From JAAYAY01 sp963674575 (lineage in GTDB: Bacteria > Planctomycetota > Planctomycetia > Pirellulales > Thermoguttaceae): a stretch of 64,000 bases of DNA. Below the pieces are notes generated by a model, which was given only the letters and a program-made list of their open reading frames with translations, was not told where the DNA came from and made no database searches. The position numbers and the translations under genes were made by a program. Positions 44,740 through 53,625 of this stretch are shown here, in pieces; the stretch's first letter is position 1, and each line of letters opens with the position of its first letter. The DNA is taken from contig CAXXQT010000009.1 in the NCBI GenBank assembly GCA_963674575.2, positions 1,426,001 to 1,490,000 on the forward strand, in the 5' to 3' direction.

Positions 44740-46086
44740 TCAGATCCCCCAGCCTTTGCGGTATTCGCGCTGGAGGTACTGGTTGGCGTCGGGGCAGTTG
44801 GTGACCTGGCGGTTTTTCTCGTCCCACTCGATGGTCTTTTCCATCTTCATGGCAATGTTGCCGAGCAGGTAGGCGGCGGTGAGCGGGCCGCCGTAGCTGA
44901 AGGGGCAGCTCGGTCGCTCGGGGTCGCTCTCGCGGATGCCGGCCAGCCACTCGGTGTACATGTCGCTGTAGCGGCGAAGCGTTTTGGGAACGTCGGCAAA
45001 GTTGCCCGTACCCTTGGCCCCTGTTCCGATCGAGGCCTTCGTGCCCACGATCAGGTGGCCGCCGTCGGGCACGCGATCGATGCCGAGCTTCTCCGGCGAG
45101 GGCCGGTTGCCGCCATCGTACCAGAAGATCTTCACGTCGGGCTTGCCCTCAACCGGGAAGGTGAAGCAAAGTGTGGTGGCGGCGGGGAACATGTCGGTGA
45201 CCGGGCCCGACATCTCCACGATCTCGACCTTCTTGGGCGCGGTCAGTTCCAGGCCGCAATAGGCCGGCGACCACATGTGAGGGGCGATGTCACCCAGGGC
45301 GCCCGTGCCAAAATCCCACCAACCACGCCAGACGAAGGGATGATAGACCTGATTGTGCTTCCACTGGCTCTGACGCACCGGGTGGTCCTTGGGCCACTCG
45401 GCCTTGAAGGGACGCATGGGAGCCGAACCGATGAAGCACTCGTAGTCGAGGTTCTCGGGAATCGGATCCTCACCCTCGGGGCGATCGAATCCCTGGGCCC
45501 AGATCGGTCGGTTGGTCCAGAAGTGGGCCTCGGTCACGTCGCCCAAGGCGCCGCTGCGGATAATCTCGACCTGGCGAACGGTGCCTTCCGATCCGCGCGA
45601 CGGCGTACCCATGTGGGTCGACAGTTTCTTCTCTGCCGCTACGTCGGCCATCTGGTAGGCTTCCATCACGTCGCGGGTGAGGGGCTTTTCGCAATAGCAG
45701 TGCAGGCCCATCTTCATGGCCGGAATGCAGGCCGGGGCATGGTTGTGGTCAGGAGTGCTGCACACGACCGCGTCGAGATCCTTGGCTTCTTCCAGCAGCT
45801 TGCGGAAGTCGGTGTATTTGCGGGCGGAAGGGAAACGACTGCCGGCGCCGTCGAGCCGACCGCGGTCCACGTCGCAGAGGGCCACGATGTTCTCGCGGTC
45901 GCCCTCCTTGTCGCCGCCCACTCCCTTCAGGTTCGCACTGCCTCGCCCGCCGGCGCCGATGATGCCAATGTTGATCTTCTCGTTGGCAGCATAGGCCCGG
46001 GCGGATCGGGCCGGAAGGATGGTCAGGCCGGCCGTCAGGGCCGCGGCCGATTTCAGATACGTTCGGCGGGAGATTCGGTGGGTCAT
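44740..46086 (-). CDS. Gfo/Idh/MocA oxidoreductase with twin-arginine signal
   Basis: A 448-aa NAD(P)-dependent oxidoreductase probably exported folded by the Tat route (SRRTYLKSAAAL at the start). The Rossmann motif is IGIIGAGGRGSANLKG; the family Lys of EKP is in CYCEKPLTRDV, and a YHPFVWRGWWDFGTGALGD segment follows in the substrate domain. Sugars or cyclitols are the usual substrates. AGGAG lies nine bases before the ATG at 46086. A second, distant relative is at 53621-54805. Confidence 0.9.
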   Translation of the reverse strand: MTHRISRRTYLKSAAALTAGLTILPARSARAYAANEKINIGIIGAGGRGSANLKGVGGDKEGDRENIVALCDVDRGRLDGAGSRFPSARKYTDFRKLLEEAKDLDAVVCSTPDHNHAPACIPAMKMGLHCYCEKPLTRDVMEAYQMADVAAEKKLSTHMGTPSRGSEGTVRQVEIIRSGALGDVTEAHFWTNRPIWAQGFDRPEGEDPIPENLDYECFIGSAPMRPFKAEWPKDHPVRQSQWKHNQVYHPFVWRGWWDFGTGALGDIAPHMWSPAYCGLELTAPKKVEIVEMSGPVTDMFPAATTLCFTFPVEGKPDVKIFWYDGGNRPSPEKLGIDRVPDGGHLIVGTKASIGTGAKGTGNFADVPKTLRRYSDMYTEWLAGIRESDPERPSCPFSYGGPLTAAYLLGNIAMKMEKTIEWDEKNRQVTNCPDANQYLQREYRKGWGI

Positions 46087-46107
46087 GGGGTGGGCTCCTG
46101 GGGGTGG

Positions 46108-46160
46108 GGAATGACGAAGCTCGAAACCCGAATCGAGCTTCGTCATTAAGTCATTCGTCA
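46108..46160. repeat. Family E palindromic tract, copy 2
   Basis: AATGACGAAGCTCGAAACCC and ATCGAGCTTCGTCATTAAGT form a hairpin with loop region AACCCGA. Similar tracts are at 13964 and 58185. Confidence 0.7.
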
Positions 46161-46270
46161 ATCACAGTAACAGCCCCAACCGCGCCACGCAACCGTTTCT
46201 GTATTGAGAAGTCTCCGGCGTGCCACGCAACGGCCCTGATGCGACGATTCCTCCGACGGACGCAGCGTTG

Positions 46271-46702
46271 TCACGCTTCGACGTACTCCACATTCGTCTT
46301 CGGATAGTGTTCCTTCAAGAAGGCATATATGGGAAAACCAGGAGCAGATGTCTTCACCTTCGTCGTGACGCCATCTGCGAGAGTGAAACGCAGACTGTTG
46401 GTTTGATCGCTGACGACAATCTGCACGACTTGATCGAGCTTGATCACCCCCTTTGACTTTGGCAGTCTCGGAGACTCCCAACGAAACTCGCCGTTCTCGA
46501 TTTCAATCGCCCATTTCTCGTTCGCGACTATCCCATAGACGCCACGACAGGCCAGAAGCGACAAGAACACCCCGATCAACATCAGCGGCGGAAGCAGCGA
46601 GGAAATGCATGCAATGGACGCCAAGACGATCACCAGCAGATAGAGCAGCGAGGTTCGGCCTCTCGCCCTCATTTCATGTTCGTACTTCAGCTGATTGCCC
46701 AT
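46271..46702 (-). CDS. Membrane protein with C-terminal beta domain, function unknown
   Basis: A 143-aa protein with two adjacent transmembrane helices (residues about 19-55) and a soluble beta-rich C-terminal half (IEIENGEFRWESP, GVIKLDQVVQIVV, NSLRFTLADG), a layout like bacterial PH-domain membrane proteins. It is not clearly in an operon with the oxidoreductase, and there are 80 bp to deoC on the same strand. Confidence 0.65.
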   Translation of the reverse strand: MGNQLKYEHEMRARGRTSLLYLLVIVLASIACISSLLPPLMLIGVFLSLLACRGVYGIVANEKWAIEIENGEFRWESPRLPKSKGVIKLDQVVQIVVSDQTNSLRFTLADGVTTKVKTSAPGFPIYAFLKEHYPKTNVEYVEA

Positions 46703-46781
46703 GATATGGCTGCCTATTGCCGAGGGTGCAGAACTGTCGCTTGCGGGAGATTGATCAGCCAGGGTGAGTTTCGCAAGTTCT

Positions 46782-47468
46782 TCACCCGGACGCTTCGAGC
46801 CTCTTCTTCCACTCCTCCAGAATCGCCACCGTCGCCGTGGCTCCCGATCGCGTCACGCCCAGGGCTCGCACTTCGAGGAGCCGATCCAGGATTCGCACTC
46901 CGCCGGCCGCCTTCACCTGCACGTGGTCGGGGGAGTGGGCTCGCATGAGCTTGAGATCCTCGTCGGTCGCCCCGCCGGCGCCGTAGCCGGTGGACGTCTT
47001 TACCCAGTCGGCGCCCAGTTCGCCGCAGATCTCGCAGAGCTTGATCTTCTGGGCGTCGTCGAGATAGCAGTTCTCAAAGATCACCTTCACCTTGGCGCCG
47101 CCGGCATGGGTGCAGTCGATCACTTCCTTGAGATCCTGGCGGACGAAATCCCAATCGCCCGATAGCACCTTGCCGATGTTGCAAACCATGTCGAGCTCAA
47201 TGCCGCCGTCCTTCAGCGCTTGCTCGGCCTCGGCGACCTTGATCGAGGTTGCATGCCCGCCGTGGGGAAAACCAAGCACTGTACTTGGCGCAATTGTGCT
47301 GCCGGCCAGCCGCTCGCTGCACCGCTTGAGGTAGTAGGGCTTGATACAGACCGAGGCCACATCGTACTCCAGCGCGATCCGAATCCCCTCCTCCAGCACT
47401 TCGTCCGTCATGACGGGATTGAGCAGGGAATGGTCGATCATCTTGGCAAGTTGTTCGTAGGTGTCCAT
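46782..47468 (-). CDS. deoC: Deoxyribose-phosphate aldolase
   Basis: A 228-aa class I aldolase that splits 2-deoxyribose 5-phosphate into glyceraldehyde 3-phosphate and acetaldehyde. The Schiff-base lysine is Lys157 in DWVKTSTGYG, and VKAAGGVRILD carries the second conserved Lys of the active site. ECs for deoxyribonucleoside catabolism apply by family. The start at 47468 is an ATG (MDTYEQLAKMIDHSLL). The gene stands alone; no phosphorylase or deoxyribonuclease gene is adjacent. Confidence 0.93.
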   Translation of the reverse strand: MDTYEQLAKMIDHSLLNPVMTDEVLEEGIRIALEYDVASVCIKPYYLKRCSERLAGSTIAPSTVLGFPHGGHATSIKVAEAEQALKDGGIELDMVCNIGKVLSGDWDFVRQDLKEVIDCTHAGGAKVKVIFENCYLDDAQKIKLCEICGELGADWVKTSTGYGAGGATDEDLKLMRAHSPDHVQVKAAGGVRILDRLLEVRALGVTRSGATATVAILEEWKKRLEASG

Positions 47469-47507
47469 TGGGAGTTGTCGGGGTTCAGGGTTCAGGAACT
47501 GGGACTC

Positions 47508-47581
47508 AGCCCGGCTGCTAGACTTCCCACACGCGGGAACGTACGCTGCGTCGGAGAGCTACTCTCGGCAGCCGGGCTTTT
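47508..47581. repeat. Family C inverted repeat element (copy C2)
   Basis: AGCCCGGCTGCTAGACTTCC at the left and GGCAGCCGGGCTTTT at the right. Its interior (GCGTCGGAGAG) matches copy C3 at 57043 in reverse orientation. It lies about 40 bp upstream of deoC. The remaining gap to 47958 holds no gene. Confidence 0.85.
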
Positions 47582-47958
47582 CGAGGTGTCACGGATCTCG
47601 GTTTAGGCGGGCGGTTCCTGTTTCGGTGGATTGGGGTCCAACTTCAGCCTGCACGTTGCGGAAACGGATTGCGAGAAGAGAGTGTCGACTTCAGCACACG
47701 ATAACATATCCTCGCGATAGATGCTCTCGCCGTGCCCCAACCGCAGGAGAAACCACGAAAGATACACAGGCAAAGTAATTTCGCAAAAGATTTCCGTTTT
47801 TGCGGATTTTCTCGATTCCACAGGCTGTGCAGCCGATAAACAACGGCGAAGCATGAAGCCAAGCGTGGCACGTGAGGCGGCGGCCCTGGGTTTCGACGCG
47901 CCCGTTTGCGCGCTGGAGGCTCGGGCTTTGCCCTTCGAATGAGGAGATTCGTGAGACT

Positions 47959-48540
47959 ATGAAACGGACACTAGCGGCATTGCTGATTGCTGGATTCTGC
48001 GTGCTGGGATCCGGATGCGCGAACCCCTGTTGGGTTTACCAACCGTTCGGGCCGGGCACTTTGTGCACGGGCGGACCGTGCGACGACGGCGGCTGCTCGA
48101 CATGCGGCGTTTCTTCCTGCGGCTCCTGCGGCACCTCGGCGTGCAGTTCCTGTGCGCGTCCGGCATCGTCGTGTTGTGCTCAGAACACGAGTTGCGACAC
48201 CTGTGGAAACACCTGCAGCCCGACCTGTGCCTCGCCTTGCGGGCCGCTGACATGGCTGTTCAACGTGCTCAACGCCGGCTATTGCGGCGATGGCTGCGGC
48301 GAGATCTGGTGGGGCGATTTCCACAGTGCGCCTCCCACGTGCTGCGAGCCCTGCAACCGGCACGGCGACTGGACCGGATCCACCCGCGGCAGGAGTTACG
48401 GAAGCAGTGGCGGCGGGTGTTCGAGTTGCGGCGGCGGAAGCACGATCGACTACACGTTCCAGAATCAGCCCCGTGTCCTGTCCGAATCGAGCACGACAAT
48501 CAGCCAGGCTGCGAAACCCATTTCGACCGTGCAGCGCTGA
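47959..48540 (+). CDS. Cysteine-rich lipoprotein
   Basis: A 193-aa protein with a lipoprotein signal (lipobox LGSGC, Cys20) and about 28 cysteines, most as CxxC or SCxxC pairs (CSTCGVSSCGSCGTSACSSC is one run). The C-terminus is Gly/Ser-rich and then has no Cys. Such proteins are frequent in planctomycete envelopes, where disulfide-linked surface layers have been described, so a structural envelope role is a reasonable inference. ATG at 47959 follows GAGGAG by about 12 bases. A strong terminator follows. Confidence 0.75.
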   Translation: MKRTLAALLIAGFCVLGSGCANPCWVYQPFGPGTLCTGGPCDDGGCSTCGVSSCGSCGTSACSSCARPASSCCAQNTSCDTCGNTCSPTCASPCGPLTWLFNVLNAGYCGDGCGEIWWGDFHSAPPTCCEPCNRHGDWTGSTRGRSYGSSGGGCSSCGGGSTIDYTFQNQPRVLSESSTTISQAAKPISTVQR

Positions 48541-48565
48541 GCCCACCGATCATTACTCTCTTCCA

Positions 48566-48604
48566 AACGACCTCGAGCCATCAGAAGCTCGGGGTCGTTT
48601 TTTT
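48566..48604 (+). terminator. Intrinsic terminator of the Cys-rich lipoprotein gene
   Basis: AACGACCTCGAGC and GCTCGGGGTCGTT form a 13-bp stem with one G-T pair, loop of eight bases and a following T run. Confidence 0.88.
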
Positions 48605-48663
48605 GTGGGCAGAACGAGACACCCGCGCAGCATGGATGAGATGCGTGGAGAGGGCTGGCGGAC

Positions 48664-49707
48664 CTACTTGGTGGGGGCAGCCGATTCAAAGCGTCCGAAG
48701 ACCATTCGGCCGGCGCTGGTTTGTAGCACGCTGGTCACGGCGATGTGGACGGCCTGCTTGATATGGTCGCGTCCGCCTTCGACCACCACCATTGTGCCGT
48801 CGTCGAGGTACCCGACCCCCTGGCCCGGCTCCTCGCCAGCCTTGACGATTCGGACCTCGATGTGTTCGCCGGGCAGAAAGACGGGTTTCAGGGCGTTGGC
48901 CACGTCATTCAGATTGATGACGCCCACGCCGTGCAACCGGGCAACCTTGTTGAGGTTGTAGTCGTTGGTGATCAACTTCCCTTCCAGGTGTTTTGCCAGC
49001 CCGACCAACTTGAGATCCACGGGTTGTCCGGCAAATTCGGGCAGGTCGCGATCGTAGATCTTCAGGTCCACCTCGGGGTTGTTTCGAAGCCGATTCAAGA
49101 TATCCAGTCCTCGTCGACCCCGACTGCGTCGAAGCCGATCAGAACTGTCGGCAATGGCCTGAAGCTCGCTGATGGCAAAGCGGGGCATGATAAGTTGACT
49201 GTCGAAAGCGTTCGTTTCGACCACGTCCGCAATCCGACCGTCAATCACCACGCTCGTGTCCAGGATGTAGGGACGGCGTCCCTTAACCTCTTTGGAGAAC
49301 TCGATATAGGGGATGATGAAACGAAAATCATCCCGGGTCTGCATCAGCAGGCTGACGCAGATATAGCACATCATCGGGGCGAGAATCAGTTGAACGATCG
49401 GTTGAACTCGATCCAATTTTTCGGGATCGGTGATCATGAGAAAGGGGGTCAATGCGAGCCCCCCGATATAGGCAAGAAATAAGCCTACGATCAGCCCGAA
49501 ATAGAGCGCCGAGATAGCATCCAGACGCTTACGGGGAATGATCCAATCAGCAGCGACGATGCCGACGGCGACGAAAGGAATGCCAAACACAAAACCCCAC
49601 CAGGCGGAATTCGATTCCGGGGTGACATCTTGCGTGTTGGCTGCGAGGAAAATCCCTAACCCAATCGAGATGATTACAAATGTGATGCGGAGAACAGCTA
49701 GAACCAT
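48664..49707 (-). CDS. PIN-TRAM membrane protein (YacL-like)
   Basis: A 347-aa protein with four transmembrane helices (residues about 5-124), a PIN nuclease domain (146-260) beginning RPYILDTSVVIDGR with acidic residue Asp150, and a C-terminal TRAM RNA-binding domain (about 285-345). It is a membrane-anchored RNase candidate. The ATG at 49707 (MVLAVLRITF) has GAGGA about eight bases upstream. It has no coupled neighbour; the 306-bp gap to 50013 shows nothing. Confidence 0.88.
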   Translation of the reverse strand: MVLAVLRITFVIISIGLGIFLAANTQDVTPESNSAWWGFVFGIPFVAVGIVAADWIIPRKRLDAISALYFGLIVGLFLAYIGGLALTPFLMITDPEKLDRVQPIVQLILAPMMCYICVSLLMQTRDDFRFIIPYIEFSKEVKGRRPYILDTSVVIDGRIADVVETNAFDSQLIMPRFAISELQAIADSSDRLRRSRGRRGLDILNRLRNNPEVDLKIYDRDLPEFAGQPVDLKLVGLAKHLEGKLITNDYNLNKVARLHGVGVINLNDVANALKPVFLPGEHIEVRIVKAGEEPGQGVGYLDDGTMVVVEGGRDHIKQAVHIAVTSVLQTSAGRMVFGRFESAAPTK

Positions 49708-50013
49708 ATCCGGGGTCCTCAAGGATGTTGGAAGAAATGATGTCAAGACAGAATAAGAACTGCTTATGACATCCCCAGGACCACTGAATTCTCGTTCGGA
49801 CTATCCTCACCCGCGACAGAAATCGATGCCATCGAAACGGCCTGTATAAAACGCCTTAAAATGATCCGTTCCCGCATTCTAGGCCAACCGCATTGACCGT
49901 GCAAACGGTCCAGGCTCGTTTGGCCCGTTTTTCTCAAAAACCCCCCAAGATAACGGAGCCGCATGACCCCAAGGCATCACAAGGAGCCATACGAGTCACG
50001 AAAATGACTCAAC

Positions 50014-50556
50014 TTACACGGTTGGGGCAAGCCTCGACGAAAGAAGTTCCCACAGGGCATCGAGTGACTGAGGGATCACCTTGACGCCGGCCAACGCGGG
50101 CATGAAATTGGTGTCCCCATTCCAGCGGGGGACAATGTGCCAGTGAAGGTGGCCCGGCAGCCCCGCTCCCGCGGTGCGTCCTAGGTTCAGGCCCACGTTG
50201 AAAGCCTCCGCCTTCAATTCCTCGCGGAGCACAACGGTCAGGCGGGCGATGGTCTCCATCATCTCCAGATGCTCTGGGGGAGTAAGGCCTTCAAGATCTC
50301 CCACATGACGACGGGGGGCTACCAGCAGGTGCCCGTTGTTGTAGGGATAGCGGTTCAAGATCGACAGGCTCACTTTGCCCCGCGCCACCACGAGGCGGCT
50401 TCGGCTGTCCGAATCTGCCACGGCCTGGCAGATGAAACAACTACAGTCCGCGTCGGGTAAGAAATCGAGCGGCTTGGCAGGGGCCGCCGGCTTGTCATCC
50501 GTCGACTGGACATAACTGAGCCGCCAAGGGGCCCAAATTCGTTCGTGCTTACCCAC
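50014..50556 (-). CDS. HIT-family hydrolase or phosphorylase
   Basis: A 180-aa histidine-triad protein. HLHWH with His136, 138 and 140 followed by IVPRW is the active-site motif, and CSCFICQA supplies a CxxC zinc site typical of the Ap4A phosphorylase-like branch. ILNRYPYNNGHLLVAPRRHV is conserved. It acts on diadenosine polyphosphates or AMP conjugates. A GTG at 50556 is the likely start, with no strong ribosome site. It is divergent from scpA; the gap 50557-50894 shows nothing recognised. Confidence 0.87.
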   Translation of the reverse strand: MGKHERIWAPWRLSYVQSTDDKPAAPAKPLDFLPDADCSCFICQAVADSDSRSRLVVARGKVSLSILNRYPYNNGHLLVAPRRHVGDLEGLTPPEHLEMMETIARLTVVLREELKAEAFNVGLNLGRTAGAGLPGHLHWHIVPRWNGDTNFMPALAGVKVIPQSLDALWELLSSRLAPTV

Positions 50557-50894
50557 GGGGATTTGCTTTCTTGATAACTTAGGGGACTTGAGGAGGGGCT
50601 CTTCCGAACCTACCGGCAGCCCAACCCCTCCGGAGTCTAGCGATCGCGGGCCGGTTACGCAAGTCGTGCCCAGGAAAGCACTTCCATAAAACGCCGGGCA
50701 GCAGGACCGCCGTCCGTCTCTCCTCCGCCCTCTTGCCTTCAAGTTGCCCCCGACTCGACGCCGAAAAAGGACGTGTGACTTTGCCGGTTGCGCAAGATGT
50801 GACGGGCGGCAAGGGAGCTGTCTGCCGGTCGCACAATCGGGCATGTCCAGCTATGCTGAAGGGTCCTGCCCTCCTGCCTGCAATTGGAATTTCG

Positions 50895-51671
50895 ATGGAT
50901 TTTCGCGTTAGTCTCGATATCTTCCGCGGTCCTCTGGACCTGCTCTTCTACTTGGTGCGCAAGCACGAGGTCGAGATTGTTGATATCCCGATTGCCGTTA
51001 TCACCGACCAATTCCTGAACCATCTAGCTGTCCTGGAGCAGCTCGACGTGAACTCCGTGGGCGATTTCGTGGCCCTGGCGAGCAAGCTGATCGAAATCAA
51101 GTCGCAACAGGTTCTTCCCCGGGCGGACGAAATCGACGAGGAAATGGACGACCCCCGGAAAGAACTCGTCCAACAGCTTCTGGAATACAAGAAGTATCGC
51201 GACGCGGCGACGATCCTCGAAGAACGCGGACGATGGTGGCAGCAGCACTATCCGCGACTGGCCAACGATCTGCCCCCGCGACGACGCAATCTGGCGGAGG
51301 AACCGATCCACGAGGTCGAATTGTGGGACCTGGTGAGCGCCTTTGGACGCATCATTCGCGACAGCGAATCGGCCAAGCCCTCGAACATCGTCTACGACGA
51401 CACGCCGATCCACGTTCACATGGGACGGATCTATCAGCGGCTCCAGACAGAGCCCCGCCTGGCTTTCACCGATTTGTTCGGGGAAGCGATTCACAAGTCG
51501 TCGGCGATCGGCATCTTCCTGGCCGTTCTCGAACTGGTGCGGCACCGGCGGATCGAGGTCGAACAGGACGATTTGTTCTGTGAGATCTGGTTGCGAGCTC
51601 GCCACGATGCCGACCCCCTGGATTTCTCCGGTGTCGACAACTACGATTACGAGCCTTCCCGTGCGGAGTAG
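50895..51671 (+). CDS. scpA: Segregation and condensation protein A
   Basis: A 258-aa kleisin of the SMC-ScpAB condensin complex. It begins MDFRVSLDIFRGPLDLLFYL with the N-terminal helix that binds SMC, has an acidic middle (DEIDEEMDDP) and a C-terminal winged helix (SSAIGIFLAVLELVRHRRIE). The ATG at 50895 matches the family start; earlier in-frame codons read as non-coding. ScpB is not in the window. Confidence 0.92.
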   Translation: MDFRVSLDIFRGPLDLLFYLVRKHEVEIVDIPIAVITDQFLNHLAVLEQLDVNSVGDFVALASKLIEIKSQQVLPRADEIDEEMDDPRKELVQQLLEYKKYRDAATILEERGRWWQQHYPRLANDLPPRRRNLAEEPIHEVELWDLVSAFGRIIRDSESAKPSNIVYDDTPIHVHMGRIYQRLQTEPRLAFTDLFGEAIHKSSAIGIFLAVLELVRHRRIEVEQDDLFCEIWLRARHDADPLDFSGVDNYDYEPSRAE

Positions 51672-51712
51672 GGGGAAGTGAAGGGGCTTTCATCGTAGGT
51701 GATGTGGAACGA

Positions 51713-52639
51713 ATGAGCGAAGCCAGCGAAAAACGTGGTGCGCGCCGACCGAAGAAGACCGGCGCCGAGAACGAGATGGATCAGCCCTCGGCAGAACTGG
51801 TGCTGAACGATCAGCCCGTACGCCGCCTTACTTACAAAGACATCACGATCGAGGGCTACTCCCGTGCGGCCGTCCAGACCTATTGGCGGATCCCCGAACT
51901 GAAACTCGGGTTCGACCTGGGCAACCAGCCGTGGTCCTTCATGGGAACGCCAACCTGGTTCGTAAGTCACACGCACATGGACCATGTTCTGGCCCTGCCC
52001 GCCTACGTGGCGCGGCGACGGATGATGAAGATGGAGCCGCCCACGATTTACCTGCCTGAGGCGGCTGTGGAACCCATCCAGAGAATTCTCCGCCAGATGA
52101 GCCGCCTGGATCGGGGACGGCTGCCGTGCAATCTGGTTGCGACCAGGCCGGGCGACGAAATCACCCTCTCGCGCGAGCTTCTCGTCACAACCTCGGCCAC
52201 CAAGCACACGCTCCCCTCCATGGGATTCGTGGTATGGGACTGCCGTCGCAAGTTGCGTGAGGAGTTCCTGGGACTGGCCGGCGAGGAAATCCGCGACCTG
52301 CGTCTGGCGGGGACCGAGGTCACCCGAGAGATCCGTGTCCCGCGCGTGGCTTATCTCGGTGACAGCGCCCCGGAGGGTCTCGACGCCTGCCCCGCCATGT
52401 ACGAGGCCGAGGTTCTTATCATGGAACTGACCTTCGTCTCGCCCAGCCATCGCAAGGAAAAGATCCACAAGTTCGGGCACATGCACCTGGACGACCTGGT
52501 CGAACGCATGGATCGCTTCCGGAACCAGGTGGTCATCGCTTCCCATTTCAGCACACGCTACCAGACCCGGCAGATTCGACGCACCATCGAGCGGCGTATT
52601 CCGGACATGCTCGACGGGCGGCTGAAACTCTGGCTCTAA
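51713..52639 (+). CDS. Metallo-beta-lactamase-fold protein (RNase Z-like)
   Basis: A 308-aa hydrolase. HTHMDH, with His86, His88, Asp90 and His91, is the metal-binding motif and IASHFSTRY the C-terminal one; VAYLGDSAPEGLDACPAMYE contains the central Asp. The layout resembles RNase Z, but tRNA processing is not established by it. The ATG at 51713 is 42 bp after scpA and on the same strand, so both may be cotranscribed. Confidence 0.85.
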   Translation: MSEASEKRGARRPKKTGAENEMDQPSAELVLNDQPVRRLTYKDITIEGYSRAAVQTYWRIPELKLGFDLGNQPWSFMGTPTWFVSHTHMDHVLALPAYVARRRMMKMEPPTIYLPEAAVEPIQRILRQMSRLDRGRLPCNLVATRPGDEITLSRELLVTTSATKHTLPSMGFVVWDCRRKLREEFLGLAGEEIRDLRLAGTEVTREIRVPRVAYLGDSAPEGLDACPAMYEAEVLIMELTFVSPSHRKEKIHKFGHMHLDDLVERMDRFRNQVVIASHFSTRYQTRQIRRTIERRIPDMLDGRLKLWL

Positions 52640-52796
52640 TCGATCGCACCGAGCGACCCGATCGGCATTTATCCCTTTTCCCGCTCGTCACAGCCGACCA
52701 GGTCGGTGCGGCCGTGGAATATCGCTGGTAGAATTGGGAGCAACCGATTGAGAGGTCCTGACCATTGGATCCCCCAGCGGCTCTAAGGAGGGCACG

Positions 52797-53483
52797 ATGC
52801 CACAACCAATGCCGGACAGCAAAGCACGCTGGCTCCATCGCGGACGCCTTCGAGACCTTGTAGTTGCACTCTGTCTTGTCTCCGCCCTCGTCTGCCCTCG
52901 CGACACGGCGATGCTCGTGGTGGCCCTCGTACTCTTCACGGCCGGATGCCTGCTTCACGTGCTCGTCAAAGGCCAGTTGATTCGGAACGTGACGTTGTGT
53001 ACGGAGGGGGCCTATTCCATCGTCCGGCATCCCTACTACCTGGCCAACTACCTGGTCGACATCAGCTTCTGCCTGCTCAGCGGCAACGTCTACCTCGTGC
53101 TGCTCTACCCCTTCCTGTTCTACTGGGCTTACGGGCCAACTTTCGCCGAAGAGGAGGCCTTGCTCGCCTCGATGCACCCCGCGGACTTCGAAGCCTATCG
53201 CGCCAGCGTTCCCCAGGTCTTTCCCACGTCGAACCTGCTCTCCGGATTGAGATCGCTCGGGCAAGGGTTCTCCTGGCTGCGGATTTCGGCCAAGGAAGTG
53301 AAACGCGTTTTCCGGTTCGGCTTCCTGGCGGCGCTCTTGATCCTTGCCCAGGAAGTGGGACTCTCGGGCCTGCAAGACCTGACCGCCGGGAGGAATCCCC
53401 TGAAGACGTCGACGACCATCCTGCTTGGCGTTTCCCTGGCGTGCCTGGTCGTCAGCGTGGCGATTCCCCGCCGCAAAGCTTGA
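52797..53483 (+). CDS. ICMT-like membrane methyltransferase
   Basis: A 228-aa protein with four to five transmembrane helices and the isoprenylcysteine carboxyl methyltransferase-type signature GAYSIVRHPYYLANYL, followed by the EEEALL and FEAYRASVP pieces that complete the SAM-binding site. Substrates in bacteria include lipids and are unpredictable. AAGGAGG lies six bases before the ATG. A TAGAAT at 52731 may be part of its promoter. Its stop lies 2 bp from a family A repeat. Confidence 0.85.
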   Translation: MPQPMPDSKARWLHRGRLRDLVVALCLVSALVCPRDTAMLVVALVLFTAGCLLHVLVKGQLIRNVTLCTEGAYSIVRHPYYLANYLVDISFCLLSGNVYLVLLYPFLFYWAYGPTFAEEEALLASMHPADFEAYRASVPQVFPTSNLLSGLRSLGQGFSWLRISAKEVKRVFRFGFLAALLILAQEVGLSGLQDLTAGRNPLKTSTTILLGVSLACLVVSVAIPRRKA

Positions 53484-53484
53484 T

Positions 53485-53625
53485 CGTAGGTTGACTCTCC
53501 CGAGTCGACCCGGCCAACTCAAACGGCATCCACCACCAGCAAGCTCGTACGAGGTGGGGTGGCGTCTTTGCGGAAACGCAAGGCCAGTGATGAGGCCATG
53601 GTCGGCTCTGGAGAGCCAACCTACG
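53485..53625. repeat. Family A repeat pair (copy A5)
   Basis: CGTAGGTTGACTCTCCCGAG at the left and GGCTCTGGAGAGCCAACCTA at the right, 141 bp overall. The right end supplies, on the minus strand, the TAG stop of the oxidoreductase at 53621. Confidence 0.8.
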
